DNA of 64,000 nucleotides from Microbotryomycetes sp. JL201 (Eukaryota > Basidiomycota > Microbotryomycetes), in contig JAQYUZ010000002.1 in NCBI GenBank assembly GCA_033819885.1, positions 1 to 64,000 on the forward strand. Reading direction: 5' to 3'. Under the pieces are notes generated by a model that made no database searches, had not been told where the DNA came from, and was given only the letters and a program-made list of their open reading frames with translations. Both the position numbers and the translations under genes were made by a program. Shown piece after piece: positions 22,630 to 34,300 of the stretch (within the stretch, counting starts at the first letter, position 1; each line of letters begins with the position of its first letter).

Positions 22630-23765
22630 ATGACGCGCGCGAAACATGGTCATCCGGCGATGCCTCGCATCATTCTCGTGCGGCATGGCCAAACCGAGTG
22701 GTCGCTCAATGGTCGTCATGTGAGGCAGCCCTGGTCAATTCGGTCACGTTGGAGAATCTGACGAGCTCATCTGGCGCCCATCCACCCGCGGTTTACCACA
22801 TTCACCATCCAGACTGGCACGAGCGATATTCCTTTGACCGCCGAAGGGGAGCAGCTGATTCGCGAGCTCGCGCCGAAGGTTGTCGGTGCTGGCAGTTAGT
22901 CTTGACTTGGGAAGGTCTTCTAGACGCTGCGTGCTCAAGTCGCTATTCGCAGAACCATTGCATGCTTCCAAAATTCAGCACGCCTACATATCACCAAGGA
23001 AGAGAGCGCAGCGAACATTCGAGCTTCTATTCGAAGGACACCAAGCGCCACCACACACAACAGATGAGGGTTAGTGGCAATTCCGGTTGTATTCTGGTGT
23101 ATATGTGCTGATTCAACGAGGCACGGTTCAGGCGTTCGTGAATGGGACTATGGCGACTATGAAGGCAAGACGAGCAAAGAGATCAAACAAGAGCGCGGTT
23201 CCGCGTGGGACATCGCAAGCTGAGCCCACGACAGTGCCATGCTGGTTTTTCTGACGCGTCCTTTGCACAGTGGACAGAAGGATGTCCAGGCGGTGAAACT
23301 GCGCAGCAAATGTCTGATCGCTGCGACCGCATGATTGATCAGATACTACATCTTTGCCGGTACGTGGAGCTCAAAGGTTGCGCGCTGAAAGACAAAGTGC
23401 TTATTGCAGTTCAACCTGCGTAGATCTCACACAGAAGGAGATGCAGAAGGAGACGGAGACGTGCTCATCGTGTCACACGGGCATTTCTCTCGCTGCTTCC
23501 TGTTAGTCTCAAGCAAAATGAATCGTCTCATGCATTTCCCTGACCTTTGGTGGATCCCGCCTTAGGACGCGTTGGTGCCGGCTCCCGCTGACTGATGGCA
23601 GGGTCTTTGTCGTCGACACCGGTGCGATCTCCATCTGGTGAGTTTCACATATAAATACCGTCTGCGAAGAGGCGGCAGAGGCTGATACCCAACAACAGTG
23701 GCTATCAGCACGGTAATTTTGAAGAGCGCAGTTTGCTCGGAATTAACTTGTACGGACAAGTTTAA
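22630..23765 (+). CDS. Histidine-phosphatase superfamily enzyme, sedoheptulose-1,7-bisphosphatase (Shb17)-like
   Basis: Phosphoglycerate-mutase-fold phosphatase resembling yeast Shb17, which hydrolyses sedoheptulose-1,7-bisphosphate in riboneogenesis. Eight exons (22630-22719, 22813-22894, 22953-23069, 23132-23214, 23271-23376, 23435-23501, 23566-23637, 23699-23765) give 227 aa. Motifs: catalytic IILVRHGQTEWS, TGTSDIPLTAEGEQ, AYISPRKRAQRT, VREWDYGDYEGKT, WDIWTEGCPGGET, LIVSHGHFSRCF (second catalytic His) and VFVVDTGAIS. Intron 4 (23215-23270) begins GC (ATC|GCAAGC), required to join WDI to WTEG. The product is shorter than Shb17 at its C-terminus. ATG 22660 is an equally plausible start. Confidence 0.85.
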
Positions 23766-24060
23766 ATCGACAGTTCAGACTTGTGTTGTAACTGAGAGGA
23801 GGTCAATCGGCGAACCAGGCTAACGCAGTAGATGCAGAGTCTGTTCAGTGTCCACTGCAGAGAACACAGTTTATTGAGACTGCGTTGCAGATACAGTCGT
23901 GATGCAAGGGACCCTGGCCACTAATTTGCATTCATATTCATGTCATCGGAACTCAGATTGAACCGAGGAGCTTGCCCTGGCCCATTGTTCGCCGTCCCAC
24001 TCCGGGGTGCAGTGTACCAAGCGCATTCCGTCACCGCCACTTAGAAATAGACAACCAGAT
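23766..24060. other. Intergenic stretch upstream of the DH-domain gene
   Basis: Terminator of the phosphatase gene and promoter of the next gene in tandem. I see no coding exon or RNA gene here. Confidence 0.4.
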
Positions 24061-26444
24061 ATGCAGATCGGTCATACAAGAACTCCGCTCTCGTCTTTGC
24101 CTGTCAACGGCAGAGATGCAATCCGAGTTGCTCAGGCCTGCGACGACATCGAGGGAATCACGCGGCAGACCGGTAAGACGCGTGGCATTTCAAGTGCTCA
24201 TCAGCTCGAATACGCGATGTTGTTCCGCGCATGCCGTCAGCTTGACTCGAAGACCATTTCGAACTTGATTCAACATTCCTGGGCGCCCGCCCCTTCTCGC
24301 ATTGGTGATATATTGACTGATAGAAACCTCCAACAGACACGATTGGTCTCCGCATGCCTCTTCAGGTCCCGTCTTCAAGGGCCTCCGGGCATACAGGCAC
24401 TGTCTCGTCGCTCAACTCCGCCACACACTGTACGACAGACGCGGGCAGCTCCCGCTACTTGCATGACTTGTATGGCGAGAGCAACACGTGGAAGGCGATA
24501 GAAGGTACAATTGACGTGATATTAAAGCTCGTCCTAGGATCTCACGCCTCCGATTTTCGCTACTGCAGCGCCAATGACATGGTCACGATTGGTTGACCCT
24601 GAGCTCGTCAATAACTTGTCGGCCCGAGAGCGGACTCGCCAGGAGGTCCTGTGAGCAGCAGAAGCTGATTCAAGCGTCTGTGACTGACGAGTTCGTGGCA
24701 GCTGGGAAGTTGTCGCGAGCGAAGAAAGGCGAGTTGGTGGCATTCTTCACCACCCAAGTCGCTGACAATAGCCACTTCAGATACAGTTTGAATCTGCGGG
24801 CTATTGTCGAACACTTTGCAGCGCCACTTCTTCACCCTGGCACTCAGAAGAGACCGGTTTTGGAACCCTTGCGGCACTTACCCCGACCTTCTGTGCCGAC
24901 CTCTGAGAAAGGTGCATCAGCGACCGACCGCGACCGGCACAGCTCGATCTGGTCAGCAGACGTGCGAGAATCGTCGAATCTCGACTTGTCTCGTCGCAGC
25001 GCACACAGTATGCGCCACAGTGCTTCACGAGTGTCGGGACGCCTGTCGTCCATGTCGTTCTTCTCGTCAAAAAGTCAGCGCAGCCGGTCCTCTTCTGCAA
25101 GCGACAATCCCATGTACTCGCCCTCCGACCTGCCGCCTGCTCTCGATCGAGTTATGCGAGCCATAGAAGATATGGCGCAGGGACACGCAGAATTGAGCCA
25201 GCAGCTGAAAATTCGCTGGCAGCAGGAGTTTCCTCTAGCGCGAGGTTTGACTGCACTCTGGGCCAGTCAGGTGCAGCCCGCTAGTACAAGACATGATCAT
25301 CAGCGAAAGTTGACTTGTTTGTCACAGGACTGGTTCATGACTGCCTACTCCCAGTACGTCGTCTCGCTCGAGGAATGTCTTCAAGTCTTAGATGCCAGCG
25401 CGGCCAATCCGTCCTCGAGGCACCGGCCCATCAAGCCTGTCTCTACAATATCGGGCTCAACCGAACGCCTGCGACGTCGCATACGGCAACTCGACATGGA
25501 AGCATTAGATTCCGGTGAAGCTAGCTTGCGCATCTGCCTTTTGAAACCGTTGATGCGGCTCGCGCAACTGCCGCTTCTACTACAATCACTCTTGTTTCAC
25601 AGTGGTGAGTAAGGCTGTCGTCGTCTTGATCGCTTGGATTGACATGGACTGCTTGACCAGACACCGCTCTGCATGGCTGGGCTGAGGCAAGACCTTCGTA
25701 GGCTTTTTGCGCAGAAGTTCGGCTGATCATCAGACTGCAGACTCAAAGCATGAGCCTTGCTATTGCTGATCTGGTTCGCAAATTGGACCAGCTCCGAGTT
25801 GACGAGACACGGAGAGCATTCACTGAGGAAGTTCTATCACGGGTCACCCACAAACCAGAGCAGGTGAGTACCACATCGACTCGATACCTTGTCAATTTGC
25901 GCCGACTATGTGAGCATGTTGCAGAGCTCCACAGCGTCAGTGTGGCTACTTTCCGAGTCGCGTCTCGAGCGACCTGCCAGAGCGCTATGGAAGAGGCGTG
26001 CAGACCTGTGGTCTCTTCGATTTTCGGACGAATCGCGTTGGATCTGCGCCAGAATCGGCTCAACTAAGAAGACTGACACAGAATGCAAGCGAAACTTATG
26101 TACGTGTTGACTCTACAATGTCAAGCGTTCATGTGTTTGACCATTCACTAGATCGATTCATGCGGCGTGAGACCGCTCCCACCGTAAAGGAAGAATCATC
26201 CTTTGCTGAAACGCAAACGAAAACCTCGCAAGCCGCTCTCGAAGCTAAGCATGGCGGCAAACTGCTGCTGCGGCCAATTCGTGCACCGAGCAGAGAAGAA
26301 GCGGCCCACCTGCCCCCGGAACGCTCGGCAGACGAGTTGGACGAAGGTGACACGTGTCCGAAGCAGGCACAGGAACTTGCAAGGCACGACTCATCAACAG
26401 AGCTGCTAAAAGCCTTCTGGGCACACGAGAGCGATTCAACATGA
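24061..26444 (+). CDS. Dbl-homology (RhoGEF) domain protein, partly resolved
   Basis: Likely a Rho-family GEF. Secure exons: 24061-24304, 24337-24504, 24569-24645, 24662-25604, 25661-25697 and 25734 onward. Before the DH region comes TWSRLVDPELVNNLS and RERTRQE, the usual lead-in. The DH domain includes KLIQASVTDEFVAAG, NLRAIVEHFAAPLL, DWFMTAYSQYVVSLEECLQ and ICLLKPLMRLAQLPLLLQSL, with a Ser-rich insert (about 24900-25130) in the middle. The helix after it reads SMSLAIADLVRKLDQ. The frame shifts at 24646-24661 without room for a normal intron. Beyond 25862 the structure is open: one reading stops at 26067, another frame stays open to 26444 with an acidic/polar tail. No PH, CNH or BAR domain was recognised with confidence. 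Confidence 0.65.
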
Positions 26445-26569
26445 TTCGGCGATAATGCTGTAATGTCTAGCATTGGTCCTTGTACATTCGCCATTGGCTC
26501 GAGTCCGCGAGGAGTTTGCTGCCGTTGGCTGCCACCGGCGCACCGCCGACCTCTTTCGTTCTAATACAC

Positions 26570-27858
26570 ATGTCTGGCGACGTCAAAACGACACGCAGCC
26601 GGTTCTCACTGGGCGGCAAAGTATGGCGAGCTCCGTCACTCACGCAACTTCAACGCGATCGATCGAGTGCCGCCTTGCACGAATCCGAGGCACGACGCAT
26701 CAAAGAGATGCAGCAGAACACACGATCTCTCATCGAAAATCAACGCTTGCAGCGTGATGCAGCTCGAGCTGCCACACGTGCACTCGGTGCTGACCTCGGT
26801 GCTCGGGCTGGTCTCTATCGTTCCTTGTCGACCAGCAACCTCGCTGGCAGAATCAGACGCCCAATGTCCAGTCCGATACACACGGGGATTGGAATGCAAT
26901 CTCCGGCTCTTGGCGCGCAGCATGCTTTGGAGAGAGACAGGCTAGTAAGAGAGATGCAGCACCTTCAAATGGATCGCCTGCACGCGGATCGGGTTCGCGT
27001 CGAGCGCTTACAGCTCGAAAATGAAATCCGCCGTCAGGTGAGGTGACCTTACAGCATTCGGATCCCAATAGGAACCCGCACTAATGGACAACTCCGACCA
27101 GGACCTGCTGAACCAGCAAATGCAGCAAGTGGGGGTTTCATGCACTTCACGTACACCGCCTTTGGTGCCGTTTGGAGCGCCCGGACGCACGCCTGTTTTC
27201 GCGCCAAATTACTGCGCCAATAGACTCAGACGTGCGCGATCCTTCCATGACTTCGCAGCTTTACGCTCACGGACGCCAGTGGTACACAGTCACAATGTTA
27301 GGAGCTCCTCAGACCTGTCATTGGGACCATGTGAACTTTTTCTTTGTGTTTTTGACAGACCTTCGTCACTCGTTCGCCGAGACTTTCGCCACGTTGGGTC
27401 TCAGGCTCGCCACGTTCACCTCTCTTGCATCCAGATTACCATGAGCCTGGCGTGCTACTTGATCCCTTGGTTTTGACCCCGCATGGGAGCCCTTCAATGG
27501 CTGCGCCAATGTTTCCTGCGCTCTCACCAAGTCAACCGCCTTCTTTCGCTCGCGAGGTCGAATTCATCATCGAAGAAGGGCTCATGCCTCCTTATGGCCA
27601 CATACGTGCGTCACGTGTCCCTTTCACAGCGGCCAGAAGCTCACAAGCCAGAGATTTGCAGACTCACGCCTCGGAATTGTCGAAGGACGTTGTGGTCATG
27701 TGCACTTTGTCGACGATGACGACCTCATTGAAGCGGCAATCGAAGACATGATTCGCCATGCCACCCGCCGTGGCGCGAACGGCGTCGTCTCATTCAATGT
27801 ATACAATGACGAGCTGGGGCAGCCCGTAGCATGCGGAGAAGCGGTGTATGTCGCGTAG
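26570..27858 (+). CDS. Unknown protein: coiled-coil N-terminus, YbjQ-like C-terminus
   Basis: Not recognised as a named family. Exon 1 (26570-27037) begins MSGDVKTTRSRFSLGGKVWR and continues into Arg/Glu/Gln-rich helical segments (LHESEARRIKEMQQN, DRLVREMQHLQMDRLHADR), probably coiled coil. Middle exons (about 27102-27310 and 27430-27600) are Pro/Ser-rich. The last exon, from about 27630, reads LGIVEGRCGHVHFV, then LIEAAIEDMIRHATRRGANG, VVSFNVYN and CGEAVYVA, resembling the C-terminal half of YbjQ/UPF0145 proteins (helix, GAN-V-V core, final strand); those are small bacterial proteins of unclear function. Exact internal joins are not settled. Convergent with PheRS alpha, 65 bp between stops. 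Confidence 0.55.
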
Positions 27859-27923
27859 TTCGGTTAACGAAAGTTGCAATTACAGACTCTGCCCCTGCGC
27901 GCGATATCCTTTCCCCTGCGTGA

Positions 27924-29994
27924 TCAGAAGCGCACTGCTGCAGATTGTTCGATCATTTCGAGTGGCACTTTGTGCCCAAGCAAATCGCGAATGTTTGAGA
28001 TGCCGTACCTGTCGTCGCGGAATGTCAGATCGGGGTCGCGATCACGTGCTTGCTGTTTGTCGCTTCACATACCTGATCATTGTTGGTCGCTCGAGAGACA
28101 AGCCCCACCCGTGCACCCTGACGTCCGGCGGGAGACCCATGGGCTCGAGCATCTCCGGTCTGAACATGCCCGAGTTGCCAATCTCGACCCACTTCCGCAA
28201 ACCTTCGTGCCACGAAAAGATCTCAAGAGATGGCTCGGTGTAAGGATTGTATGCGGGCTTGAAACGCAAGTTCTTGACGCCCATCTTTGAGAAAAAGACT
28301 TCCATGAAACCTGTACGGCAACCGCCTGTGAGCAACACGTATTGCTAGGCGCAGCCCGTCAGAATAACAGTCTCACCAATTAAATCTGCAAGTGTCAGAT
28401 TGCGATCTGCCACAACGCCCTCGACCTGGTGGAACTCGGCCAAATGCGTCGCGTCTACCGTTTCATTCCTAAAGACGCGGTCGATACTGAAAAGTTTGGC
28501 GGGTTTGAATCCTCCGGGCTGATTCGCAATTTCGTAGAGCATGGCGGCAGAGACAGAGGTTGTGTGGGTTCGGAGCACCAAGCGCGAGGTCTCGGCCTTT
28601 GAGAATGGGTATATGTAGCCAGTCGAACCAAAACCTCCAGATTCGTGCACGTTTTTGACTCGTTCATAATAGTCAGCGGGGAACTTGTCAGAACTGACGG
28701 GATCTGCACCAAAGGTAAGAGGTTAGCGTTACTCCTGGCAACGCTCGACGCCGCCGAGAGACCTTTGATGTAGAATGTGTCTTGAAGTTCGCGGGCGGGA
28801 TGCTGTTGGGGAACAAAGAGCGAGTCGAAATTCCAGAAGCCAGACTCGACGAAGCGGTTGGTCGGCATCTCGGTGAAACTGCATTGAGGAACAATGTGTC
28901 AGATACCAGCGCAGAGTTATTATCAAAATGTAGCGTACCCCATTTCGAAAAAAATGTTCCGGAACTCTTCCCGTACTTTCATTAGCGGATGCAAAGCGCC
29001 ACCGTTAGTCGGAGCGCCTTCCGCGGCAAAGTTGTACTTTTTGAACGAGGCATTTTGCCACGTTCCACTACCCATGCAAAGGTCAATGCGTATAGCTACA
29101 ACCCCATCAGGTTCTAAGAAATCACTCACGAATTGAGAAGCTCGACAGTGAGGTCAGTCTCGAGCTTTTCGATAGTCGTCGCAAAGTTGACACCTTTCTC
29201 GATTGAAAAGTAGAACGTTTTCCTGCGATCCGCAAGAAAAATCAGTCCAATGCAGCCACTGATGATGCTGATCATTCTTGTCGTACTTCTTCTCCACGAG
29301 CTTGCGCTTCTTGAGCTCAGCCAGTAACTTGTCGTCGGCGTGCGTGCCGGTGTTGGCGATTGCCTGCAGATCGCTTTGCGTAACATCCTCAACTTGCAAT
29401 TGCTACAGTCTGGGATCAGTCTGATGTGCCTTTGTAGACTTCGGACCTACAGCACGCACCAGCTTGACAAACCCGTCGCCCTTTTTCGAGATCCAGCGAT
29501 TCTTCATCGCTTTTCCCTGGCCAACCTTGGCTATTTCCTTGCCAACCTTGGCCTCAACATCCTTTGCGGGCATGGGTGTATCGTCTGGGCCAGGCAAAAC
29601 GCTCCAAACGAGGTATTCGTGCGAGCCGCGCTGAGCGATCTGCTGCCCCTCGGGGGTAAGGGCAAAGACTTCGGCCGTCAACTGATCGTACTTGACCATC
29701 TAGAATGAAGAATTTCGGACTGCTGTCAGAGCCAAATGCTTCAACGTGCATGCTCGAAAGCCGCCGGCTCACCTCGCGTGCGACGAGACTGTCGAGTGCG
29801 CCTTTGAGCGCGCCCTGCTCCTCTCCACCAGGTCCGATGACTCGAGACTGATCGGAAAGCTTATCTGCGCCCTCGACATGTGCCGGCAGCGAGAGCCTGA
29901 GCTCACGCGAATCGCGGACCGCTGAGCTTTCGAGCGCATGCAGCACAATCAGCTGCAGCGTCTCGCTCGGCGGTAAAGTCGTCGCCATCGTCAT
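27924..29994 (-). CDS. FRS2: Cytosolic phenylalanyl-tRNA synthetase alpha subunit
   Basis: Class II synthetase subunit that, with the beta subunit, charges tRNA-Phe. Nine exons (29994-29773, 29699-29451, 29402-29287, 29222-29130, 29067-28939, 28878-28763, 28703-28377, 28325-28073, 28008-27924) give 529 aa, family-typical. N-terminal winged-helix modules ([39 protein letters not shown]) precede the catalytic domain: [85 protein letters not shown] (motif 2), [29 protein letters not shown] and [11 protein letters not shown] (motif 3). The C-terminus is [14 protein letters not shown] second ATG follows at 29988. Confidence 0.95.
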
Positions 29995-30127
29995 CTCTGT
30001 CGATCGACCAACAGACGGCGGATGTGCTACAACGGTGGAGGTGGAGAGACGAACCAGTCGAATTGCGAGTCAAAAATGCGCAGCTGGTGTTTCAACAAAC
30101 TCGTCTACATGACAGCCATCCTTTCAG

Positions 30128-31189
30128 TCATTTGAGCAGAGCCTTGTTCGCGAGCACGCGCTCGACAGTTCTTTCAATCATTTGATCAAGCGCGCTTCCT
30201 TGGCCAGATCCTGCGATCACGTTGCGCACGATTGATTCGATCCCCTTGCCAACAACGTCACACTCGACGTTCAGCGTGTCACCTGCTTCCTTGAGAGCCA
30301 CTACTGTTCTGGTTTGCGTGTGAGCGACGAGCATGACCCCAAACGTGCCGCTTCCTTCTTCATAGTGCTCTTCGCCCGGCTTCGGCACATCGAGGGAGGT
30401 GAGCGTCAGTGAGGTTCCATCGAGAGCAACGTAACCCTTTGGAATCATTGGGGTGTGAAACTCGAGCGGAATCGAAAACAACATCCGCACAGAGTCTCCG
30501 TCTTGAGTCTTTTTGAGTAGCCGGCAAGTGCAGTCGACATGTCCCTGCGCAGACGTACCCAGAAGTCTGAACGTCAGTCGCATGAACGAGAAACTTCTGA
30601 CAATGCGTCTTCGACGAACCTGGACAAAATGTCCGCCGAAACGTCCATGGCCTGCCATGGCGCGTTCAAGATTGACTTTTGAACCGACTTGGAGCTTGCC
30701 TGTCAAACCAAGTCTTGTCAGAGCTTGTTGCAAAGTGTCTGTTGTCGTCTCCGAGATCACTCAAACAGAGTATACGGGATTCGGCCGTGCGGGTCCGCTG
30801 ACTCACCAAGGTCTGTCCGGGACAGTGTCTCGTTACTGAGGCCGACGGCAAATGTGCCTTGGGCGGCATCAAACTCTGTGACTGTGAGACAGCAACCATT
30901 GACTGCGATCGAATCGCCAATGTTGCAGTCGCCGAGGATCGCGCCTGCCTGACCGATGACGAAACTGTAGCCCTCGAACTCTGTCGTCGGGTGGATCGAC
31001 TCGATCTCGCCCATGATCTTGATTATTTCAAACAAAGAAAGGCGGAGTCAGCGTCGCTTTTCTGGGAGGCAGCGCGTCGACGAATGACCAGTGCACACCT
31101 CGACGAGACCAGTGAACACTGTGCAAGCAGACAGTCAGCTCGCGGTTTCAAGTCTGATATGATGCTGTTCTAGGCGCTCGCGGCTTACT
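30128..31189 (-). CDS. RIB5: Riboflavin synthase, start codon split by an intron
   Basis: Converts two 6,7-dimethyl-8-ribityllumazine molecules into riboflavin plus the pyrimidine precursor; trimeric, cytosolic. Exons 31189 (A), 31118-31099, 31017-30807, 30699-30620 and 30544-30128 give 242 aa. The family-invariant N-terminus MFTGLVE has no ATG in the genome: TGTTCACTGG starts right after an acceptor (GCACAG) at 31119, and 71 nt upstream AACAAGA|GTAAGC supplies the A. Joining gives ATGTTCACTGG. The two barrel repeats show GDSIAVNGCCLTVT with LSNETLSRTDLG, and KGYVALDGTSLTLTS with GSKVNLERAM and HFVQGHVD. Transcription is divergent from RTC1. Confidence 0.92.
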
Positions 31190-31350
31190 CTTGTTGGTGG
31201 GTATGGGGTCGAAATGGAGGAGACGAGTGACTTGGCAGGTCACGTGCCGTCAGTACAAACATTACGGGAACCCATTTGCGCCGCGTGCAAGTACCCTAGC
31301 CGCAAGAGGCACATCCTTTGCGAGGTTTCTTGGATGGAAACTAGCCACAC
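31190..31350. promoter_or_regulatory. Divergent promoter / 5' UTR region RIB5 / RTC1
   Basis: 161 bp between the first base of the RIB5 start codon and the RTC1 ATG. It must contain the RIB5 leader exon that ends at 31189, so the promoters overlap closely. Confidence 0.45.
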
Positions 31351-34300
31351 ATGACGAGTGACCAGCAGCCGAGCTCGGGAACGGCTTCGTCGCGATGGGG
31401 CCTCGCAGGCATGGCGCTATCGGGCTCGACAGCGTCCTCGAGCGGCGTAGCAGCCTCGCCAGTGCCGCCAGGACCGTCCCCTTCGCCAGGACAGATGGCC
31501 ACAGCGCGCACATCGATGCCGGCAACGGGCATCGCAGCGACAGCCGGCTCAACGGGCAACAGGGCCATCGATGCGCTCGAGGCACTGGCTTCAGCCGCTG
31601 ATAGCAGCAGGTCAAAGCCGCCAAGCAGCACGAGACACGACAAGTCGCGCTCGCGGGAACGCACCCTGGCGGATCCAGCGTTGCCTCGCAACGCGAGCTC
31701 GAGCGCGTTCTCTGCAGTCAATCCAGGCAGCAGCAGCATCAGCGCATTCCTCGAGAATGGCAGTCACTTCTTTGGTCCTGGCGCTTTCTCTTTCGAGGGC
31801 GACAGCGCGTTCCGGTCGTTCCCGACCACGGGCTCGCCCTCCTTGTTCGGCTCGCAAAAGTACTATCAAGCAGACTCTTGGATGAGGCGCGTGGGCAGTC
31901 CGTCCGAGGAAGCCAACTCGCTTGCTAGGCCGCAACCTTCGATCGGATCGCAGCAATCGTTTGACGGTAGCTCACCCTCGTCCAGCAATTTTTCGTTTGT
32001 CAAGCACGAGAGCTCGGTCGGTGGTGGAAAGAAGCTTAAAGATATGAGCAGATGTCTCAAATTCTCCGTCAGTGCTGGTCTTAGAGACCGCGGTATGGTG
32101 GGCCTTGCCAAGCCTCCGGATGGCGACAAGTCAAGAGTGGCTGTCGCTGGGCGAACATGTATGTCTAGTCAGGCCACCAGAAACGTGCAAGCTTGACTAA
32201 ACACTGATAGTTACCGATGTTCAGGCCTGCGGATCCTGCATGTGCCACACGGCGGGCGTAGACGAGGGCGAGAGGCGCAAATCAGTTCGCTTGCCAAGCA
32301 GAACAATAGCATTGCCTATCGTAGATCCAGGAGTCGCGGTGTCAGTGCCGATCCCAGTCTGGAAGACGCAGGCGAAAGCAAAGACCGAGACGAAGTGCGA
32401 GAGATACTAGACGTACGAAGCAACTCGCGGCTAGGCCCTGCGTACCTTTTCACTGACGTGAGATGGGGCTACGGAGGTTGGTGTTGATGTGAAAGGCTCA
32501 AGAAGCGCAAGCTGAGACTCATACGTGCTGCAGCGTCTGCGCACCGAATCGCCACCTCTTTCTCGAACGGTGCAGTCGCCTTGTGGGACCTCAATACTTC
32601 GGTCGATCCGACGAGGGTCACTTGTGAGCGCGCGATCGAATCGCTGCTTGCAACAATGGCTCACCGATACTGATACTGCCGCAGATCAAAGCAAGTATGA
32701 GCACGATCGAGCTGTCAACCGCGTCGTATTCGGAGGGCAGAGCGGCAGTTGGCTCATGAGTGGCGGTCAAGACGGCCAGATGAAGCTGTGGGCAAGCTGA
32801 TTCGCGCATGAAAAGCACCACAGACGACCGCTCACATGTTCTTCGTGGCGCAGGACATTCGGGAATCGCGACCGGCCAGTATTGTGCTTAAAGCCTCGTC
32901 TCCAGTCCGTCATATGTCCTTTTCGCCGTCAAAAGCGCAGCCCTTCACTTTATTGGCTGCTTGTGCATCTGGTACACTAATTCGGTATGATATTCGGTAC
33001 ACCGGTAGGCAAGGTGGAGGAGCTATCGATCGAATTACCGGTCACGTTGGCAGCTGCTTAGCCATGGACTGGCGAGACTCTCATGATGGAGAGCGACAAG
33101 ACACGGCAGGCGGCAATCGCGAAGGAGGTTGGGTTGCTACAGGTGGAGTAGATAAGACGATAAAAATTTGGGATTTTTCGCTGCCGACATTGTCGACGAA
33201 GCCGGTCCGAGTATTGCATGCTTCTCAGCCGGTTCAAGCTGTCGCTTGGCATCCGACGCGCGCGACTGAGGTCGCCAGCTGCGCTTTACCACTTCTCAGC
33301 TCGGAAGCCGCCGTGGACGAGTCGTGGCCTCCGCCGAGCGAGAAAGAAGTCTCTCATCAGAGCAATGTATGGAAGAATGAGATTGATGTATGGGACTCGC
33401 GGAGAACTCGGTTCCCAAGGCTCAGCATCAAGACGGACGAGCCCTTGTCTGGTGAGTGCTCGCCCGTGCAGTACAAGTTCCGTAGTCCTGACTGGCCCGT
33501 GCAGCTCTCACTTACAACGACGACGACACCTTGTGGAGCGTTACCAAACAATCAACAATCTTCAGTCAGCACGACGTAGACAGCGACTCTTATTCCCTTC
33601 TAGACTGCGTGGATCGTCCAGCGGCCGCTTGGAGCGCTATGGGCGACCTGCTCTTCGCCGAACATGCGTCGGGCCCGTCTATCAAGACTGGTACCGATTC
33701 TGCTTTGTGCGTGCGGTGCGGTTCGGTTCGGTTGAGCCAGTGAGCTGACTCGCAGTGATCAGTGTGTCGAAAGCAGCGGACGCTGTCGACGCTGCACCCA
33801 TCAGGACTGAGACGTTCTTGAGCAACGTCGTCAACATTGATCCAGATTTTCAAGCCAACACTTTCTCGTATCTAGCCAATAATTTAGTCATCGGTGACAT
33901 GCCATTCGCCGAGATGTGCACCATCAACGCTGAGGTGCGTCTGACTGGGCCGTGCGATCTGGTGGGAATGCTCAGCAGAAACTCTAGGTATCCTCGATGG
34001 CGGGCAGGCCGGACTGCAAACAGCTGTGGCAAACAATTCGAATTTGGTGTCAAGATCTTGATGCCCAGACACAGCCGCAAGACAGGGCTGTCCCGCAAGA
34101 GTCGTCGCTGAGTGCAAGTCCGGCTTTGGAGGCTCCCTCTCCAGCTTTTGGTACACTCAAAATGCTGCCGCCGTTACTTGCTCGCCTCGGTGCCAGCGAT
34201 ACTCCACGGATGCGCGCTCTTGAATTGCCGTCAGATGCAGACGTGCCATCGATATCGAAGCCGCCCAGCTTGCACGTGAGCGATTCGCCAGCCGAGTCTG

